Shown here piece by piece: positions 40,415 through 50,136 of a stretch of DNA of 64,000 nucleotides. The notes beneath the pieces were generated by a model that saw only the letters and a program-made list of their open reading frames with translations, was not told where the DNA came from and did no database searches. The stretch is taken from the NCBI RefSeq assembly GCF_003610555.1, contig NZ_RAPQ01000011.1, forward strand, positions 124,001 to 188,000, in the 5' to 3' direction. The translations under genes were made by a program, and so were the position numbers. Every line of letters starts with the position of its first letter. The first letter of the stretch is position 1. The DNA comes from Marinifilum flexuosum (GTDB lineage Bacteria > Bacteroidota > Bacteroidia > Bacteroidales > Marinifilaceae).

Positions 40415-40605
40415 TGTGTTCAGCGGTGAGTTTGTTCTACAAGGCAGAAGAGAAATTTGTAATCACTTGAGTTCGATTAAAAAATCATTAAAATCCCCTG
40501 GGATTCTTTCTTTGTAAAATCAAAGCTTGAATAGATCTAACTTCTTGTAACAATATTCTTAATCGAACTCACTTGCTTATATTTTTAGTGGTTTAGATGA
40601 CCCAT

Positions 40606-41070
40606 TTACTCATCATCATCATCACCTCGCATCAAATCAATCATATTAGAAAGAGCTTTCATCGATTTTAAAACAGATTCTTCAGTTTGTTGATGATACT
40701 CTTCGTTTGCAATATTTCTTAACTCCTCTAACTTTTCTGAATCAATCTTTCTTTTTTTGTGATTGCTTCTTTTTAGCTTCGTGATTCTTTTTACTTTCTT
40801 TTCCTTCTTGTTTTCTTCTTTCTTCTTGTTTTCTTCTTTCTCCTTATTTTGAGCTTTCTCTAATTTTCGTTTAGCGGCCAATTTATCATTCATCCTTTTA
40901 AATCGGGCTTCTTCTTGCTTTGCTTCCATCTTCTTTTGCAATTCAATCATTTTAAGCTGATTGTAGTCGGAAACACACTTGCTTGCAAATTCTTCAGGAG
41001 ATAGACCTAGTTCAATATTAGCCTTTATCTGTTCATAATATCTAAAAATAACCTTAGCATTTCTATCCAT
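40606..41070 (-). CDS. Small charged protein with acidic tail, paralogue of 50137-50688
   Basis: 154 residues, no signal peptide. Three parts: a conserved N-terminus (YYEQIKANIELGLSP, then KCVSDY at 31-36), a Lys/Glu-rich middle about 80 residues long that looks like a long helix, and a C-terminal segment (MIDLMRGDDDDE). The N- and C-terminal parts are shared with the protein at 50137-50688 while the middle differs, so this is one family with a variable linker. The pair flanks the caspase block on the same strand. I recognise no named domain; the basic middle with acidic tail could bind nucleic acid or protein. Confidence 0.75.
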   Translation of the reverse strand: MDRNAKVIFRYYEQIKANIELGLSPEEFASKCVSDYNQLKMIELQKKMEAKQEEARFKRMNDKLAAKRKLEKAQNKEKEENKKKEENKKEKKVKRITKLKRSNHKKRKIDSEKLEELRNIANEEYHQQTEESVLKSMKALSNMIDLMRGDDDDE

Positions 41071-41490
41071 TTATATCTGTTTATATGATTATTTAACATT
41101 AATAAAAAGCTCAGTAGAAGCATGAGCATTGTAAAATTAAAAAAAATGACGACATATTGTATATGATATAAAATTAATTCATCGGAAGATTGCATGGAAT
41201 ATATTTCTCCTCGGTATTTTTATGAGCACTACAAAATGCCAGACATATCATATGAGCAGATTTTTATTGGTTTCGTTGATCGTTAATGGATTTATCTGAG
41301 CTTAACAAAAAAATATAAACAGATGAAATGAACATGCAAGTTTAAATTAAAAAGTTGCACACAGGTGATGATTAAAATTTTCATGAGAGTTCCATATGGC
41401 AACTTTAGACAAATTATAATCATATGAAAGATATCATTGAGTTTCGAATATCTACACATTTTGGAAGACAACTATTCACTGATAAACAAT
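41071..41490. other. AT-rich intergenic region
   Basis: About 420 bases between divergent genes. No further gene, repeat or RNA motif was recognised besides the promoter box listed next. Confidence 0.4.
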
Positions 41491-41498
41491 TATATTTG
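41491..41498 (+). promoter_or_regulatory. Bacteroidota -7 box for the SpoU methyltransferase gene
   Basis: TATATTTG matches TAnnTTTG, 22 bases before the ATG. No convincing -33 element. Confidence 0.5.
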
Positions 41499-41519
41499 CA
41501 GCCTTAATTAGGAATAGAG

Positions 41520-41990
41520 ATGATAGATACACTAGAACAAGGATTTTTTGGAATTGGAATACAGAATGGAAAAACACCCGAGAATTTAGGGGTGTTGTGG
41601 CGATCGGCACAGAACATGGGAGCCAGCTTTATTTTTACCGTTGGCAAACGCTATGCAAAACAAGCCTGCGATACGCACAAGGCCACAGGAGCCATGCCGT
41701 ATTTTCATTACGACAATTTCGATGATTTTTATGCCCACCTGCCAAAGGGAGCGGTTCTGGTAGGAGTGGAGCTGGACGATAAAGCCGTAAACCTGGAAGA
41801 GTTTAAGCATCCACGCCGTTGTGTATACCTTTTGGGCGCCGAAGACAATGGCTTAACCAAAACTGCCATCGAAAAATCGCATCACCTGGTGAAATTCGAT
41901 ACTCGCCTAAGTGTAAATGTTTCGGTTGCCGGTAGCATCATCATGTACGACAGAAACCTGAAAGCCAAGTTTGGACAGACCATGTATTAG
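41520..41990 (+). CDS. SpoU-family RNA 2'-O-methyltransferase, TrmL/TrmH-like
   Basis: 156 residues, the single-domain SpoU size. The three family motifs are visible: PENLGVLWRSAQNMG (motif 1, Asn and Arg), YLLGAEDNGLT (motif 2) and SVNVSVAGSIIMYDR (motif 3), which together form the trefoil-knot SAM site. It methylates tRNA or rRNA 2'-OH; the exact nucleoside is not decided. It is GC-richer than its neighbours and is convergent with the caspase operon, so it is probably not functionally linked to it. Confidence 0.9.
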   Translation: MIDTLEQGFFGIGIQNGKTPENLGVLWRSAQNMGASFIFTVGKRYAKQACDTHKATGAMPYFHYDNFDDFYAHLPKGAVLVGVELDDKAVNLEEFKHPRRCVYLLGAEDNGLTKTAIEKSHHLVKFDTRLSVNVSVAGSIIMYDRNLKAKFGQTMY

Positions 41991-42005
41991 ATTGGTGGGG
42001 ATTGA

Positions 42006-42046
42006 CATGCTAAGCATCTCCAATGAATATGATGATACTTAGCATG
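42006..42046. repeat. Hairpin between convergent genes; shares an 18-mer with 52.9 kb
   Basis: CATGCTAAGCATC and GATACTTAGCATG pair at 12 of 13 positions. TGACATGCTAAGCATCTC (42003-42020) recurs exactly at 52889-52906, where it also forms a hairpin. It may serve as a two-way terminator. Confidence 0.7.
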
Positions 42047-42056
42047 GTCACAATTA

Positions 42057-44945
42057 TCACTTAACAATTACAATCGGGAAATCTTGTCCATATACATATG
42101 TGGTTGGATATTGAGCTTCTCCCTTGTATTTTTCTGATAGTTCTGGAACTTTATCATTTAAGAATCTACTCAATTCTTTTACTGTAATCTTATTGTCTTT
42201 TGATCCACCATCAGCGTGGCCTTTTAAGCCTTGCAATATGGCATAGGTGAAAATACCGTGGCCCAATGAGGCAAACTCACTTGCAAACTGTTCCGACTTA
42301 CTGGCAGTAATCCAATACGTTCCTGTACTCCTGGCCAATTGAGCAATGGCTTTTTCTTTTGCAGCACCTCTCGATGCCAAAAGCTCGGTCATACCGCCAC
42401 TCTGACAAGCATCAATGATAAACAATTGTTTTTGTGCTTTCAATTTTGTGGAGAAAGTTTTCAATTCATTGGCAGAAATGCCTTTTGATTGAAGCATTGA
42501 TAAGTTTCCATACATTTGAGTAACATCATAGGGTACCATGTAGAACTGCGATTTACTTTCTTCGCTCATTACACCATGCCCTGCATAGTAGAATATGAAT
42601 ACATCTTCCTGATGAGCAGTATTTTTTAATCTTTCAAATTCTTGTACAATTCTTGTTCGGGTTGCCTCTTCATTTTTGATATAAGTAATGCTAATATTTT
42701 CATATACATCATTACAACCATTTTTTACTTCGTTAAGAAAGCTTGATGCATCCGCTTCGGCATAGTTGAGTTGATAGCGTGGGTTTTTATATTCGTTAAT
42801 ACCGATGGCCAATAAGTGTAAGTTGGTTTTTTGAATGCTTCCTTCATGGAAAACAGTAATCTCTTGTGGAATACTTTCCGTTCTTTGCTTGTTAAAAGCA
42901 GTCGCACGAATTCGGTTTACTCCATGTACTAAGGCAATATCAAAGGTCTTTGTTACTGACTGTTCATTTGTATCTGCTAATTTAGAATCAAGTTGAGAAG
43001 TCTCTATTAATTTGTCATTTAAATACAATTGAACATTATCAACACCACCTCCTTGATCCGTAATTTTCACTGATACCTGAATCTTTTTGCTATTGCTTTC
43101 AAGAGCATTTTCCGGGCTTAGGATTTCCACAAGAGGAGGAAGCTTTATATTGGCCAATAAATCATTACCAAAATTGATATTCTCACCCCCAAGAACTCGT
43201 GCCCCAAGATTTGGAGTGTAGTACTTTTCGTAGAATTGACTCAAAGGGTAAAACTTGGCTTCTTTATCAGGAGCTTGGTTGATGTGCCATCCGGCAAGAG
43301 ATTCAGCTCCAGGACTACAATCAAATAGACCTGACGGTGTGTACATTATCCATTCTTGTGATTTGGGATGGACTAAGAGACTTAGTAAGAGTTCTCCATT
43401 TTGCATTTTGTACCAGTTTATGAGGCCATTTTCTTGTGTGGAAGCAATAACTTTATCATTTTGACTAATGTTAACAGACCATGCTGCACCTTGTGTAGGC
43501 GCTTCCCAAAGTTGATTTCCTAAAATATCTGTGCAGTAAATATACCAACTAGCTCCCAAAACGATTTTATCGCCTCTATTGGAAATGTCCGTTGAACGAC
43601 ACCTTTCATATTCTTTGAGCAGTTGAGTTAACTTGCCATTTATTTTAGGTTGATAAGAATCTTGCCATTCAGTAACTAAAGTGCCGGATTGTTTGTCAGT
43701 ATAGAGGTTTAAATCAGAGTGATTTTCATCAGTTGTAAGTTTTCTGTTCCTAACTGAAAAACAAATAACATTTCCACCTCTCGGCTTGAAGGAAATTTCA
43801 TCTCCTGTATTATTTATTTTAAAATATTTGTACTGGGAATTTGCAAAATCATTCAATTCACCTGCTTTGTAGTAGTTTATATTCCCAAAGGCATCCAGCT
43901 TGCCAAGATCAGGTTGATAACCACCGTATAATAATGCTTGATCATAGCCTGACCCTAAGCATTTCATATCCATAATTGAATTGTTACAGACAGGATAATC
44001 TGTATAACAGCCTTCACCTGCATTGGTCCATAGACGGATTATATGATTCCACTTTCCATCTATATATTTGGAATATCTACCTCCACCATATAAATAATTT
44101 CCATCGGCAGAAAAACAAACAGAATAGCCAAACCCTCCATTCTTATTCATTTCGCCTAATTTTGGACTGTAGAGTAATTTTAAGTCTGATGCAGAAAAAA
44201 CTTCAAGTTTGGGAGAATCTGTATATCCTACAGCTATTTTTTTGTCGTTAGGCGAAAAGCAGATGGAAGAAGGACGTTTGCCTGCACCCATACATTCTTT
44301 AATCAAGGTAAAATTCTTATCGTAAAGGCGAATTTTACCATCTAAACATACACTGGCAAATTTTCCGGAAGGAGAGAAGGCAACATTATAGGAACGTGAT
44401 TTGTATCCGTCTAGGAATTTATGCTTGACAAATTTTGATTTCACTTTGGAGTATTCAAACCTGTAGATTACGATACCTCCACTGCCAAGAGTAGCAGCAA
44501 AATATCTGTTCCCAGGTGAGAACTCGATATCAAAAATTACGTCTTCATGTTCTGGTAAACGCTGCAAAAGTTTTCCGTTTGCTCGATTGAAAATGTAAAT
44601 GTTTTTATGTGCATTCTTTTTTCCTGTATATCCGCCAACTACTACAATTTGCCCATTGGGACTTATTGCTCCCGCATAAAGTTTGCCATCGAAACCATGA
44701 CCTATAGGAGGACGAAAAGTTCGAATCAGTTCTCCACTTTTGGCATCCCACAATTTGGCTGTTTTATCACCAGAAACCGTGAAAAGGAATTTACCATTTG
44801 CATCGGTACTGATCCTATTTATTTTTGCTGTGTGCATTTCCGTGTTCAATCGTAAAATGGGAGCAGTACTTTGTGCAAACAGATTAAAATTAAGCAAGAA
44901 AAGGCAAATGCTTAAACAAATCCAAAATAGCTTTATTGTCTTCAT
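42057..44945 (-). CDS. Secreted WD40-caspase (peptidase C14) protein, copy 1
   Basis: 962 residues. Signal peptide (LSICLFLLNFNLFAQ); WD40-type beta-propeller repeats to about residue 480 (TAKLWDAKSGELIRTF is a textbook blade); a linker typical of bacterial WD40-caspases (TPSGLFDCSPGAESLAGWH); an Ig-like segment (KITDQGGGVDNVQLYLNDK); and a caspase-like domain from about 710 with catalytic dyad His790 (FYYAGHGV) and Cys847 (IIDACQSGG). It is predicted to be an exported, intact cysteine protease. Last gene of a three-gene operon, 52 bases after its paralogue. The substrate and cellular role are unknown; a propeller fused to a caspase suggests that binding triggers cleavage (inference). Confidence 0.88.
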   Translation of the reverse strand: MKTIKLFWICLSICLFLLNFNLFAQSTAPILRLNTEMHTAKINRISTDANGKFLFTVSGDKTAKLWDAKSGELIRTFRPPIGHGFDGKLYAGAISPNGQIVVVGGYTGKKNAHKNIYIFNRANGKLLQRLPEHEDVIFDIEFSPGNRYFAATLGSGGIVIYRFEYSKVKSKFVKHKFLDGYKSRSYNVAFSPSGKFASVCLDGKIRLYDKNFTLIKECMGAGKRPSSICFSPNDKKIAVGYTDSPKLEVFSASDLKLLYSPKLGEMNKNGGFGYSVCFSADGNYLYGGGRYSKYIDGKWNHIIRLWTNAGEGCYTDYPVCNNSIMDMKCLGSGYDQALLYGGYQPDLGKLDAFGNINYYKAGELNDFANSQYKYFKINNTGDEISFKPRGGNVICFSVRNRKLTTDENHSDLNLYTDKQSGTLVTEWQDSYQPKINGKLTQLLKEYERCRSTDISNRGDKIVLGASWYIYCTDILGNQLWEAPTQGAAWSVNISQNDKVIASTQENGLINWYKMQNGELLLSLLVHPKSQEWIMYTPSGLFDCSPGAESLAGWHINQAPDKEAKFYPLSQFYEKYYTPNLGARVLGGENINFGNDLLANIKLPPLVEILSPENALESNSKKIQVSVKITDQGGGVDNVQLYLNDKLIETSQLDSKLADTNEQSVTKTFDIALVHGVNRIRATAFNKQRTESIPQEITVFHEGSIQKTNLHLLAIGINEYKNPRYQLNYAEADASSFLNEVKNGCNDVYENISITYIKNEEATRTRIVQEFERLKNTAHQEDVFIFYYAGHGVMSEESKSQFYMVPYDVTQMYGNLSMLQSKGISANELKTFSTKLKAQKQLFIIDACQSGGMTELLASRGAAKEKAIAQLARSTGTYWITASKSEQFASEFASLGHGIFTYAILQGLKGHADGGSKDNKITVKELSRFLNDKVPELSEKYKGEAQYPTTYVYGQDFPIVIVK

Positions 44946-44997
44946 AAGTTTATTGGGTAAAGGAATGCTGATTCCAAATGCATGAAAATATTCGTTA

Positions 44998-47907
44998 TTA
45001 TTTAATGATTACAAGAGGGAAGTCCTGACCATATCCATAACTGTTTGGATATTGGGATTCTCCTTTGTATTTTTTCGACAGCTCAGGAACTTTATCATTT
45101 AGAAAACCATCCAATTCTTGCACGGTGATCTTCCTGTCCTTTGAGCCACTATCGGCCTGACCTTTTAAGCCTTGTAATATGGCATATGTGAATATACCAT
45201 GACCCAATGTTGAAACTTCTGTAGCGAATTGTTCCGAATTACTTGCGGCCAGCCAATAGGTTCCCGTACTACGTGCTAATTGAGCAATGGCCTTTTCTTC
45301 GGCTGCACCACGAGAGGCTAACAGTTCTGTCATACCACCACTTTGGCAAGCATCAATCACAAACATTTGCTTTTGGGCCCTTAGCTTGGTTGCAAAAGTT
45401 TGCAATTCGTTGGCCGAAACAGCTTTTGATTGAAGCAATTCATTGTTTCCGTAAATTTGTGTAAGGTCATAGGGTACAATGTAGAACTGCGATTGCTTTT
45501 CTTCGCTCATTACACCGTGTCCTGCATAGTAGAAAACAAAAACATCTTCTGGTTTGGCTGTTTGCTTTAGTTTTTCAAACTCTTGTAAAATCCTGGTACG
45601 AGTAACCTCCTCATTTTTCAGGTAAGTAATATTTACATTCTCGAATACATCACCCGATCCTTTTTTGATCTCGTTGAGAAAACCACTGGCATCAGCTTCG
45701 GCATAGTTAAGTTTGTAGCGTGGATTTTTATACTGGTTGACCCCAATTGCCAATAGGTGCAAATCGGATTTGTATGAACTTCCTTCGTAGAACACAGTAA
45801 TCTCGTGAGGAATACTCTCTGTTCTTTGTTCGTTAAAGGCAGTAGCGCGAATCTTGTTTTTTCCATTTACCAGGGAAATATGAAAAGTCTTGGTTTTTGA
45901 TTCTCCATTTTTCTTGATGGTTTTAAAACCACGTTGGGAGGTTTCTACCAATTTATCATTTAGGTACAATTGAATGTTATCAATTCCACCTCCCTGGTCG
46001 GTAACTTTTATCGTTACTTCAACTTCTTTCTTGGAGCTGATTTCATTATCTCGAGGAGTCAAAATTTCAACCAGAGGTGGAAGTTTTAAATCTGCCAGAA
46101 CATTCTCAAATTGTATGTCTTCACCTCCAAGAATACGTGCTCCAAGATTTGGGGTATAGTATTTTTCGTAGAACTGACTCAAAGGATAAAATTTAGCTTC
46201 TTGATCGGCTCCTTGATTGATGTGCCATCCTGCAAGGGATTCTGCCCCGGGACTACAATCAAAAAGTCCGGAAGGAGTAAATAGAATCCATTTTTGAGTT
46301 TTGGGATCCACGTATAGTGTGAGCAAAAGCTCTCCATCTGCCATGCTATACCAAGTAATAATTCCACCATCTTGTGTAGTAGCAACTACCTTGTTGTTTC
46401 CACTGATATTTACTGCATATGCACTTTTTAGTTGTGCCGGAGTTTCCCAGATTTTATGCCCAAGCTTATCGGTGCAGTAAATTTGTGTATTCCCACCGAA
46501 TACAATCTTTTCACCTCCGTCTGCAATATCGGTTGAAATGCTTGTATCATGTTCTCCAAGAAAACTAGTAGTCTTACCATTAATTTTAGGATGTTTGGTA
46601 TTGTCCCAATCTGTAATAAATATGCCAGATTCGTTATCCGAATAGGATTTATAATCCGATAAATATTCAAATTCTCCTAGTCTTCGGTTTTTAAGGGAAA
46701 ATGAAGTGGGGGATCCATTTGCTGGTGTAAAGGCAATTTCATCTCCAGTATCATTGATCATGAGATGATCGTAATCAGAATTTATAAAATCATAAAAATT
46801 ACCTGATTTGGAATACTTTATATCACCTGACAAACTCATTTTGCTTATATAAGGTTGGGCGAATATACCTCCAAAGAGAATGGATTGTGTTGGATCTTTC
46901 CTTGCAATTCTGATTTCCATTACCGAATTGTCAAGAGATACCGGATAATCCGTATAGCTGCCTTGTCCGGCATTGTCCCATCTTCGAATTACATTCCATG
47001 AATCTCCATTTGTTTGTTTGGGATAAATGCCACCAACATATAAATACTTACCGTCTGTAGAGAAACAAACAGCATAGCTTACGCCTTCATTCAGATCAAT
47101 TTCATTTAAACTTGGACGATATAGTAAATTTAGGTTTGCTGCAGAAAAGACATCTAACTTTGGGGTATCCATGTATCCTATAGCTATTTTTTGTTCGTCT
47201 GGTGAAAAGCATATTGTGTAAGGCAGATTACCTGTTCCTGTGGTTTCATTGATTAAGTTAAAGTACTTGTCGTAAATACGAATCTTTCCATCGTCACATA
47301 TACTTGCAAGTTTACCGTGAGAGGAAAAGGCTACATTGTTTATTAATTCAGGACCATAGCCACTCAAACTCTTTAGTTTGCTCCATTTAATTTTTCCATC
47401 AATGATGGAAGATTTGAAGATTTCCACACTTTTTTCCATTAGTGCAGCTGCCATAAACTTACCATCGGGAGAAAATTCAATATCCGTAACTACAGTGTTA
47501 AGGCCAGATAGAGATTGAATTAATTTGCCTGTTGATCGATTGAATATATAAATTGAAGTTGACTGATTCCAGCTTAAGCCCGTAAAACCTCCAACAGCTA
47601 CAATTTCTCCATCGGGACTAATTGCACCAGCCCAGAGTGAACCTTCGAAACCCGAGCCGATGGGAGGACGGAAGGTGCGAATTAAATTCCCTGTATTTGC
47701 ATCCCACAGTTTGGCAGTTTTATCACAGGCCACGGTAAGAATGTATTTCCCTTGAGCATCGGTACTCATTTTTATGCGAGCTATCTTTGTCAAGTGCATT
47801 TCAGGATTCAATCGCAGTTTAGGTACAGTACTTTGGGCTGCCACATTAAAATCAGCCAATAAGAGTTGCGCAATTAAGAATATCCAGAACAATGTTTTTA
47901 TTTTCAT
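44998..47907 (-). CDS. Secreted WD40-caspase (peptidase C14) protein, copy 2
   Basis: 969 residues, the same architecture as copy 1: signal peptide (LLADFNVAAQ), WD40 propeller (TAKLWDANTGNLIRTFR), linker TPSGLFDCSPGAESLAGWH, Ig-like part (KVTDQGGGIDNIQLYLNDK) and caspase domain from about 717 with His797 (FYYAGHGV) and Cys854 (VIDACQSGG). The C-terminal half is much more similar to copy 1 than the propeller half, so the tandem pair arose by duplication and the recognition parts diverged while the protease stayed conserved. It lies 42 bases behind the LPP20/DUF4384 gene. Both copies keep the dyad, so neither is an obvious pseudoenzyme. Confidence 0.88.
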   Translation of the reverse strand: MKIKTLFWIFLIAQLLLADFNVAAQSTVPKLRLNPEMHLTKIARIKMSTDAQGKYILTVACDKTAKLWDANTGNLIRTFRPPIGSGFEGSLWAGAISPDGEIVAVGGFTGLSWNQSTSIYIFNRSTGKLIQSLSGLNTVVTDIEFSPDGKFMAAALMEKSVEIFKSSIIDGKIKWSKLKSLSGYGPELINNVAFSSHGKLASICDDGKIRIYDKYFNLINETTGTGNLPYTICFSPDEQKIAIGYMDTPKLDVFSAANLNLLYRPSLNEIDLNEGVSYAVCFSTDGKYLYVGGIYPKQTNGDSWNVIRRWDNAGQGSYTDYPVSLDNSVMEIRIARKDPTQSILFGGIFAQPYISKMSLSGDIKYSKSGNFYDFINSDYDHLMINDTGDEIAFTPANGSPTSFSLKNRRLGEFEYLSDYKSYSDNESGIFITDWDNTKHPKINGKTTSFLGEHDTSISTDIADGGEKIVFGGNTQIYCTDKLGHKIWETPAQLKSAYAVNISGNNKVVATTQDGGIITWYSMADGELLLTLYVDPKTQKWILFTPSGLFDCSPGAESLAGWHINQGADQEAKFYPLSQFYEKYYTPNLGARILGGEDIQFENVLADLKLPPLVEILTPRDNEISSKKEVEVTIKVTDQGGGIDNIQLYLNDKLVETSQRGFKTIKKNGESKTKTFHISLVNGKNKIRATAFNEQRTESIPHEITVFYEGSSYKSDLHLLAIGVNQYKNPRYKLNYAEADASGFLNEIKKGSGDVFENVNITYLKNEEVTRTRILQEFEKLKQTAKPEDVFVFYYAGHGVMSEEKQSQFYIVPYDLTQIYGNNELLQSKAVSANELQTFATKLRAQKQMFVIDACQSGGMTELLASRGAAEEKAIAQLARSTGTYWLAASNSEQFATEVSTLGHGIFTYAILQGLKGQADSGSKDRKITVQELDGFLNDKVPELSKKYKGESQYPNSYGYGQDFPLVIIK

Positions 47908-47949
47908 GGTCTATTGTGAAAAAGAGAGGTTTTAAATCCAGAAAATGGT

Positions 47950-49500
47950 TTAGCGATATGTTGTCATGTTCAATCGAACTTCGGCTTTTTTATCCGCGCT
48001 GCTAACTTTTTTAAAGCCTCGGGTATTGGCCATTATGGCATTTGTACTTTCTGTAATAAATTGGTATCCGTATTGAACTTGGGTTTGCAATGACTTGAAT
48101 GCTTTGGTCTGCGCAGACAACTGCAATGTTTCATAGCCAAAAGGTTCTGCACATTCAAATTCATCAGGAATTTCAACCACCTTGTTGATTTTGCTTTGAT
48201 CAATGTAATAGTTGTCCAAAAGCAATACTTTCGAGCCATCAGCCAGGTAGTAAATCACTCGCAAATAGGAGGGCGTATTAACTCTTACAAAAAGCTTCAA
48301 TCTTTCTCCTTCCTGGAACAATAGGTTCTCATCACCTTTATTGGTCCAAAGCTCAAGAATCATGTCACCGCTGAGCATTTCATCTTTTCGGAAGTGCTGC
48401 ATTCGGGTGTAGGCATCGCTAAAGTTTTCGGCTTTGTAACTAATCTGTTTATCGATTAGATATTGCTTGTTCATGATATTTTCATCAGCACAGATTAGTT
48501 TGCCATTCACATCACTTACAGCTAGGGATACCCTAATGTTTTCGCTCTCTTCCCAATAAGTTCCTTTAAGTAGAAGGGTGTTGTGATCAGGGTTTTCTAG
48601 AATGCTAATCCCTTTATTGCTTAATTCCTGTTGCAATACTTGAGAAAATCGTTTGGCGAATGGACTGGTAAACTTTGTGTCGGCATAAGTTGGATAGCTT
48701 ATTTTTAGTTGTGCATGATTGGGAATTCCCTTTATAATCTTCTCGGATAGTAGAGCGGCCAAATCGTTTATGGAACGCTTTTCTCCTGTTTCAATTTTTA
48801 TCAATAATTGATTCAATCTTTGATTCAATTGAATCAACTTCTCGGTATGTGATGTTGTACTGGAACCTGTATTGCTTGCATAAAGTAATGCTTGAACAGA
48901 ATTGCACTTGTTGGCTTGAAGTAAAGCATTTGAGTGTTCAATTTTAGCCTGTTTTGTATTTGATGCCTGGAAAAATGATTCTGCTTTCTGAATCAAATTA
49001 TCAAGTCTTGTAACTTCTGATTGTAATTTCTGTTGATAGTATTTGTTTAATGCTTGCTTTTCAAGATAGGCCAGCACATATACCTTTTTCTCTTTTTTAT
49101 CGATATGTGTAAGATATTGTAGTCCTACCAGGTCAACATTGGAGTAGGTTGCAATTGAATTTTTAAAATAGGATGAAACCTCATTGTTTTTCTGTTGCGA
49201 CAAATTTGTTGTTAAAGATTCTACTCGAATCTGAACATTTTCACTCAGGTTGGATGCAGCTTTCTCTTTCTGCTTTTCCAGAAAATTGTGTGGATTTTCC
49301 TTTTTGGGATAACTGTTTTCTGCATATCCTGTGTAATACTGTGCATTGGAATACTTTAGTTGACGGGAACTGTAATTGATCCAATCAGGAGTTTGTGCAA
49401 AAACAATAAAAGCACTGCAGTTAAGCAGTAGCAAAGCCATAATTTTTTTCAGATGGATATGTATGTTGGAACGCATCAGTTTGAGATTTTTTTGATTCAT
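47950..49500 (-). CDS. LPP20-like / DUF4384 exported protein
   Basis: 516 residues. Signal peptide (MALLLLNCSAFIVFAQ; ATG 49476 is an alternative start), an LPP20-like N-terminal domain (about 35-165: PDWINYSSRQLKYSNAQYY, YLTHIDKKEKKVYVLAYLE), a helical stretch, a FlgO/CsgG-like part (about 250-350: PFAKRFSQVLQQELSNKGI, LLLKGTYWEE) and a DUF4384 domain near the end (ELWTNKGDENLLFQEGERL, RVIYYLADGSK). First gene of the operon with the two WD40-caspases, gaps 42 and 52 bases. DUF4384 commonly accompanies bacterial caspase-like or kinase proteins; here it is probably a periplasmic or outer-membrane partner or substrate of the proteases (inference). Confidence 0.8.
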   Translation of the reverse strand: MNQKNLKLMRSNIHIHLKKIMALLLLNCSAFIVFAQTPDWINYSSRQLKYSNAQYYTGYAENSYPKKENPHNFLEKQKEKAASNLSENVQIRVESLTTNLSQQKNNEVSSYFKNSIATYSNVDLVGLQYLTHIDKKEKKVYVLAYLEKQALNKYYQQKLQSEVTRLDNLIQKAESFFQASNTKQAKIEHSNALLQANKCNSVQALLYASNTGSSTTSHTEKLIQLNQRLNQLLIKIETGEKRSINDLAALLSEKIIKGIPNHAQLKISYPTYADTKFTSPFAKRFSQVLQQELSNKGISILENPDHNTLLLKGTYWEESENIRVSLAVSDVNGKLICADENIMNKQYLIDKQISYKAENFSDAYTRMQHFRKDEMLSGDMILELWTNKGDENLLFQEGERLKLFVRVNTPSYLRVIYYLADGSKVLLLDNYYIDQSKINKVVEIPDEFECAEPFGYETLQLSAQTKAFKSLQTQVQYGYQFITESTNAIMANTRGFKKVSSADKKAEVRLNMTTYR

Positions 49501-49840
49501 AGTCTTGTAAATTTAAGCGCTGCTGAATGCTGTTGTTTAGGTTTCTTCACTACCTATTTGTATGAATTTTTAGCATCATTTACATGCCTTAGGTATGAAT
49601 CATAAATTTACTGATTTATGAAGTGCTTAAACTGCTGGTTTTTAAATTTAGAGTACGTTTAAATTGAAGGGTTTGGATAGCTGAGATGCACTTTAGAATA
49701 GTCGTAATGCTCGCTTTGATAAATAAGTGAAAAGAGAGCTTTGTTTGCATCTGGAGAGAGAGTTTGATTGGATAGTCAAATTCGGAATTTTTTGAACTGA
49801 ACTTGCTTGCATTTAATCCAATTTAGCATCGTTTAAGTTG
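49501..49840. other. Upstream region of the caspase operon
   Basis: About 340 bases without a gene; it should contain the operon promoter. No exact TAnnTTTG box or known RNA motif was identified on the minus strand. Confidence 0.35.
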
Positions 49841-49991
49841 ACCACAGAGCACACAGTGTTTCACAGAGAAATAAATATACTTATTCCTTGTAAACTCATT
49901 ATTTTCAGATTTAATAATACCTTACCGCTTTTCATTAAGTATACTGCCCCATATGAATCATCCCTCTGTGTTCCTCTGTGATCTCAGTGGT
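49841..49991. repeat. CCACAGAG-type inverted repeat element
   Basis: ACCACAGAGCACACAG...CACAGAG at the left and CTCTGTG..CTCTGTGATC..GTGGT at the right form imperfect inverted arms about 150 bases apart. Repeats of this CCACAGAGnnCACAGAG kind are scattered between genes in many bacterial genomes; their function is unknown. Confidence 0.65.
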
Positions 49992-50136
49992 TGAGTATAG
50001 TTATAGTACCTGGTGATTGAGATCATCTTTGCCAGTTTCAAAATGTAGGATTGAATTCGTGTGGTGTTGGTTTATATGTCTAACAGCTTAGGGATGCTGG
50101 AAGTGTGTTTATACATCTTCAAAATTTCGAGAAAGA

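Noticed and set aside
44607-44985. Plus-strand ORFs opposite the start of caspase copy 1
   Set aside because: Antisense shadows of a well-supported coding frame; no family similarity.
42057-47907. Reading the caspases as cytoplasmic abortive-infection effectors
   Set aside because: Both have clear signal peptides, and the partner is an exported LPP20/DUF4384 protein, so the site of action is the envelope.
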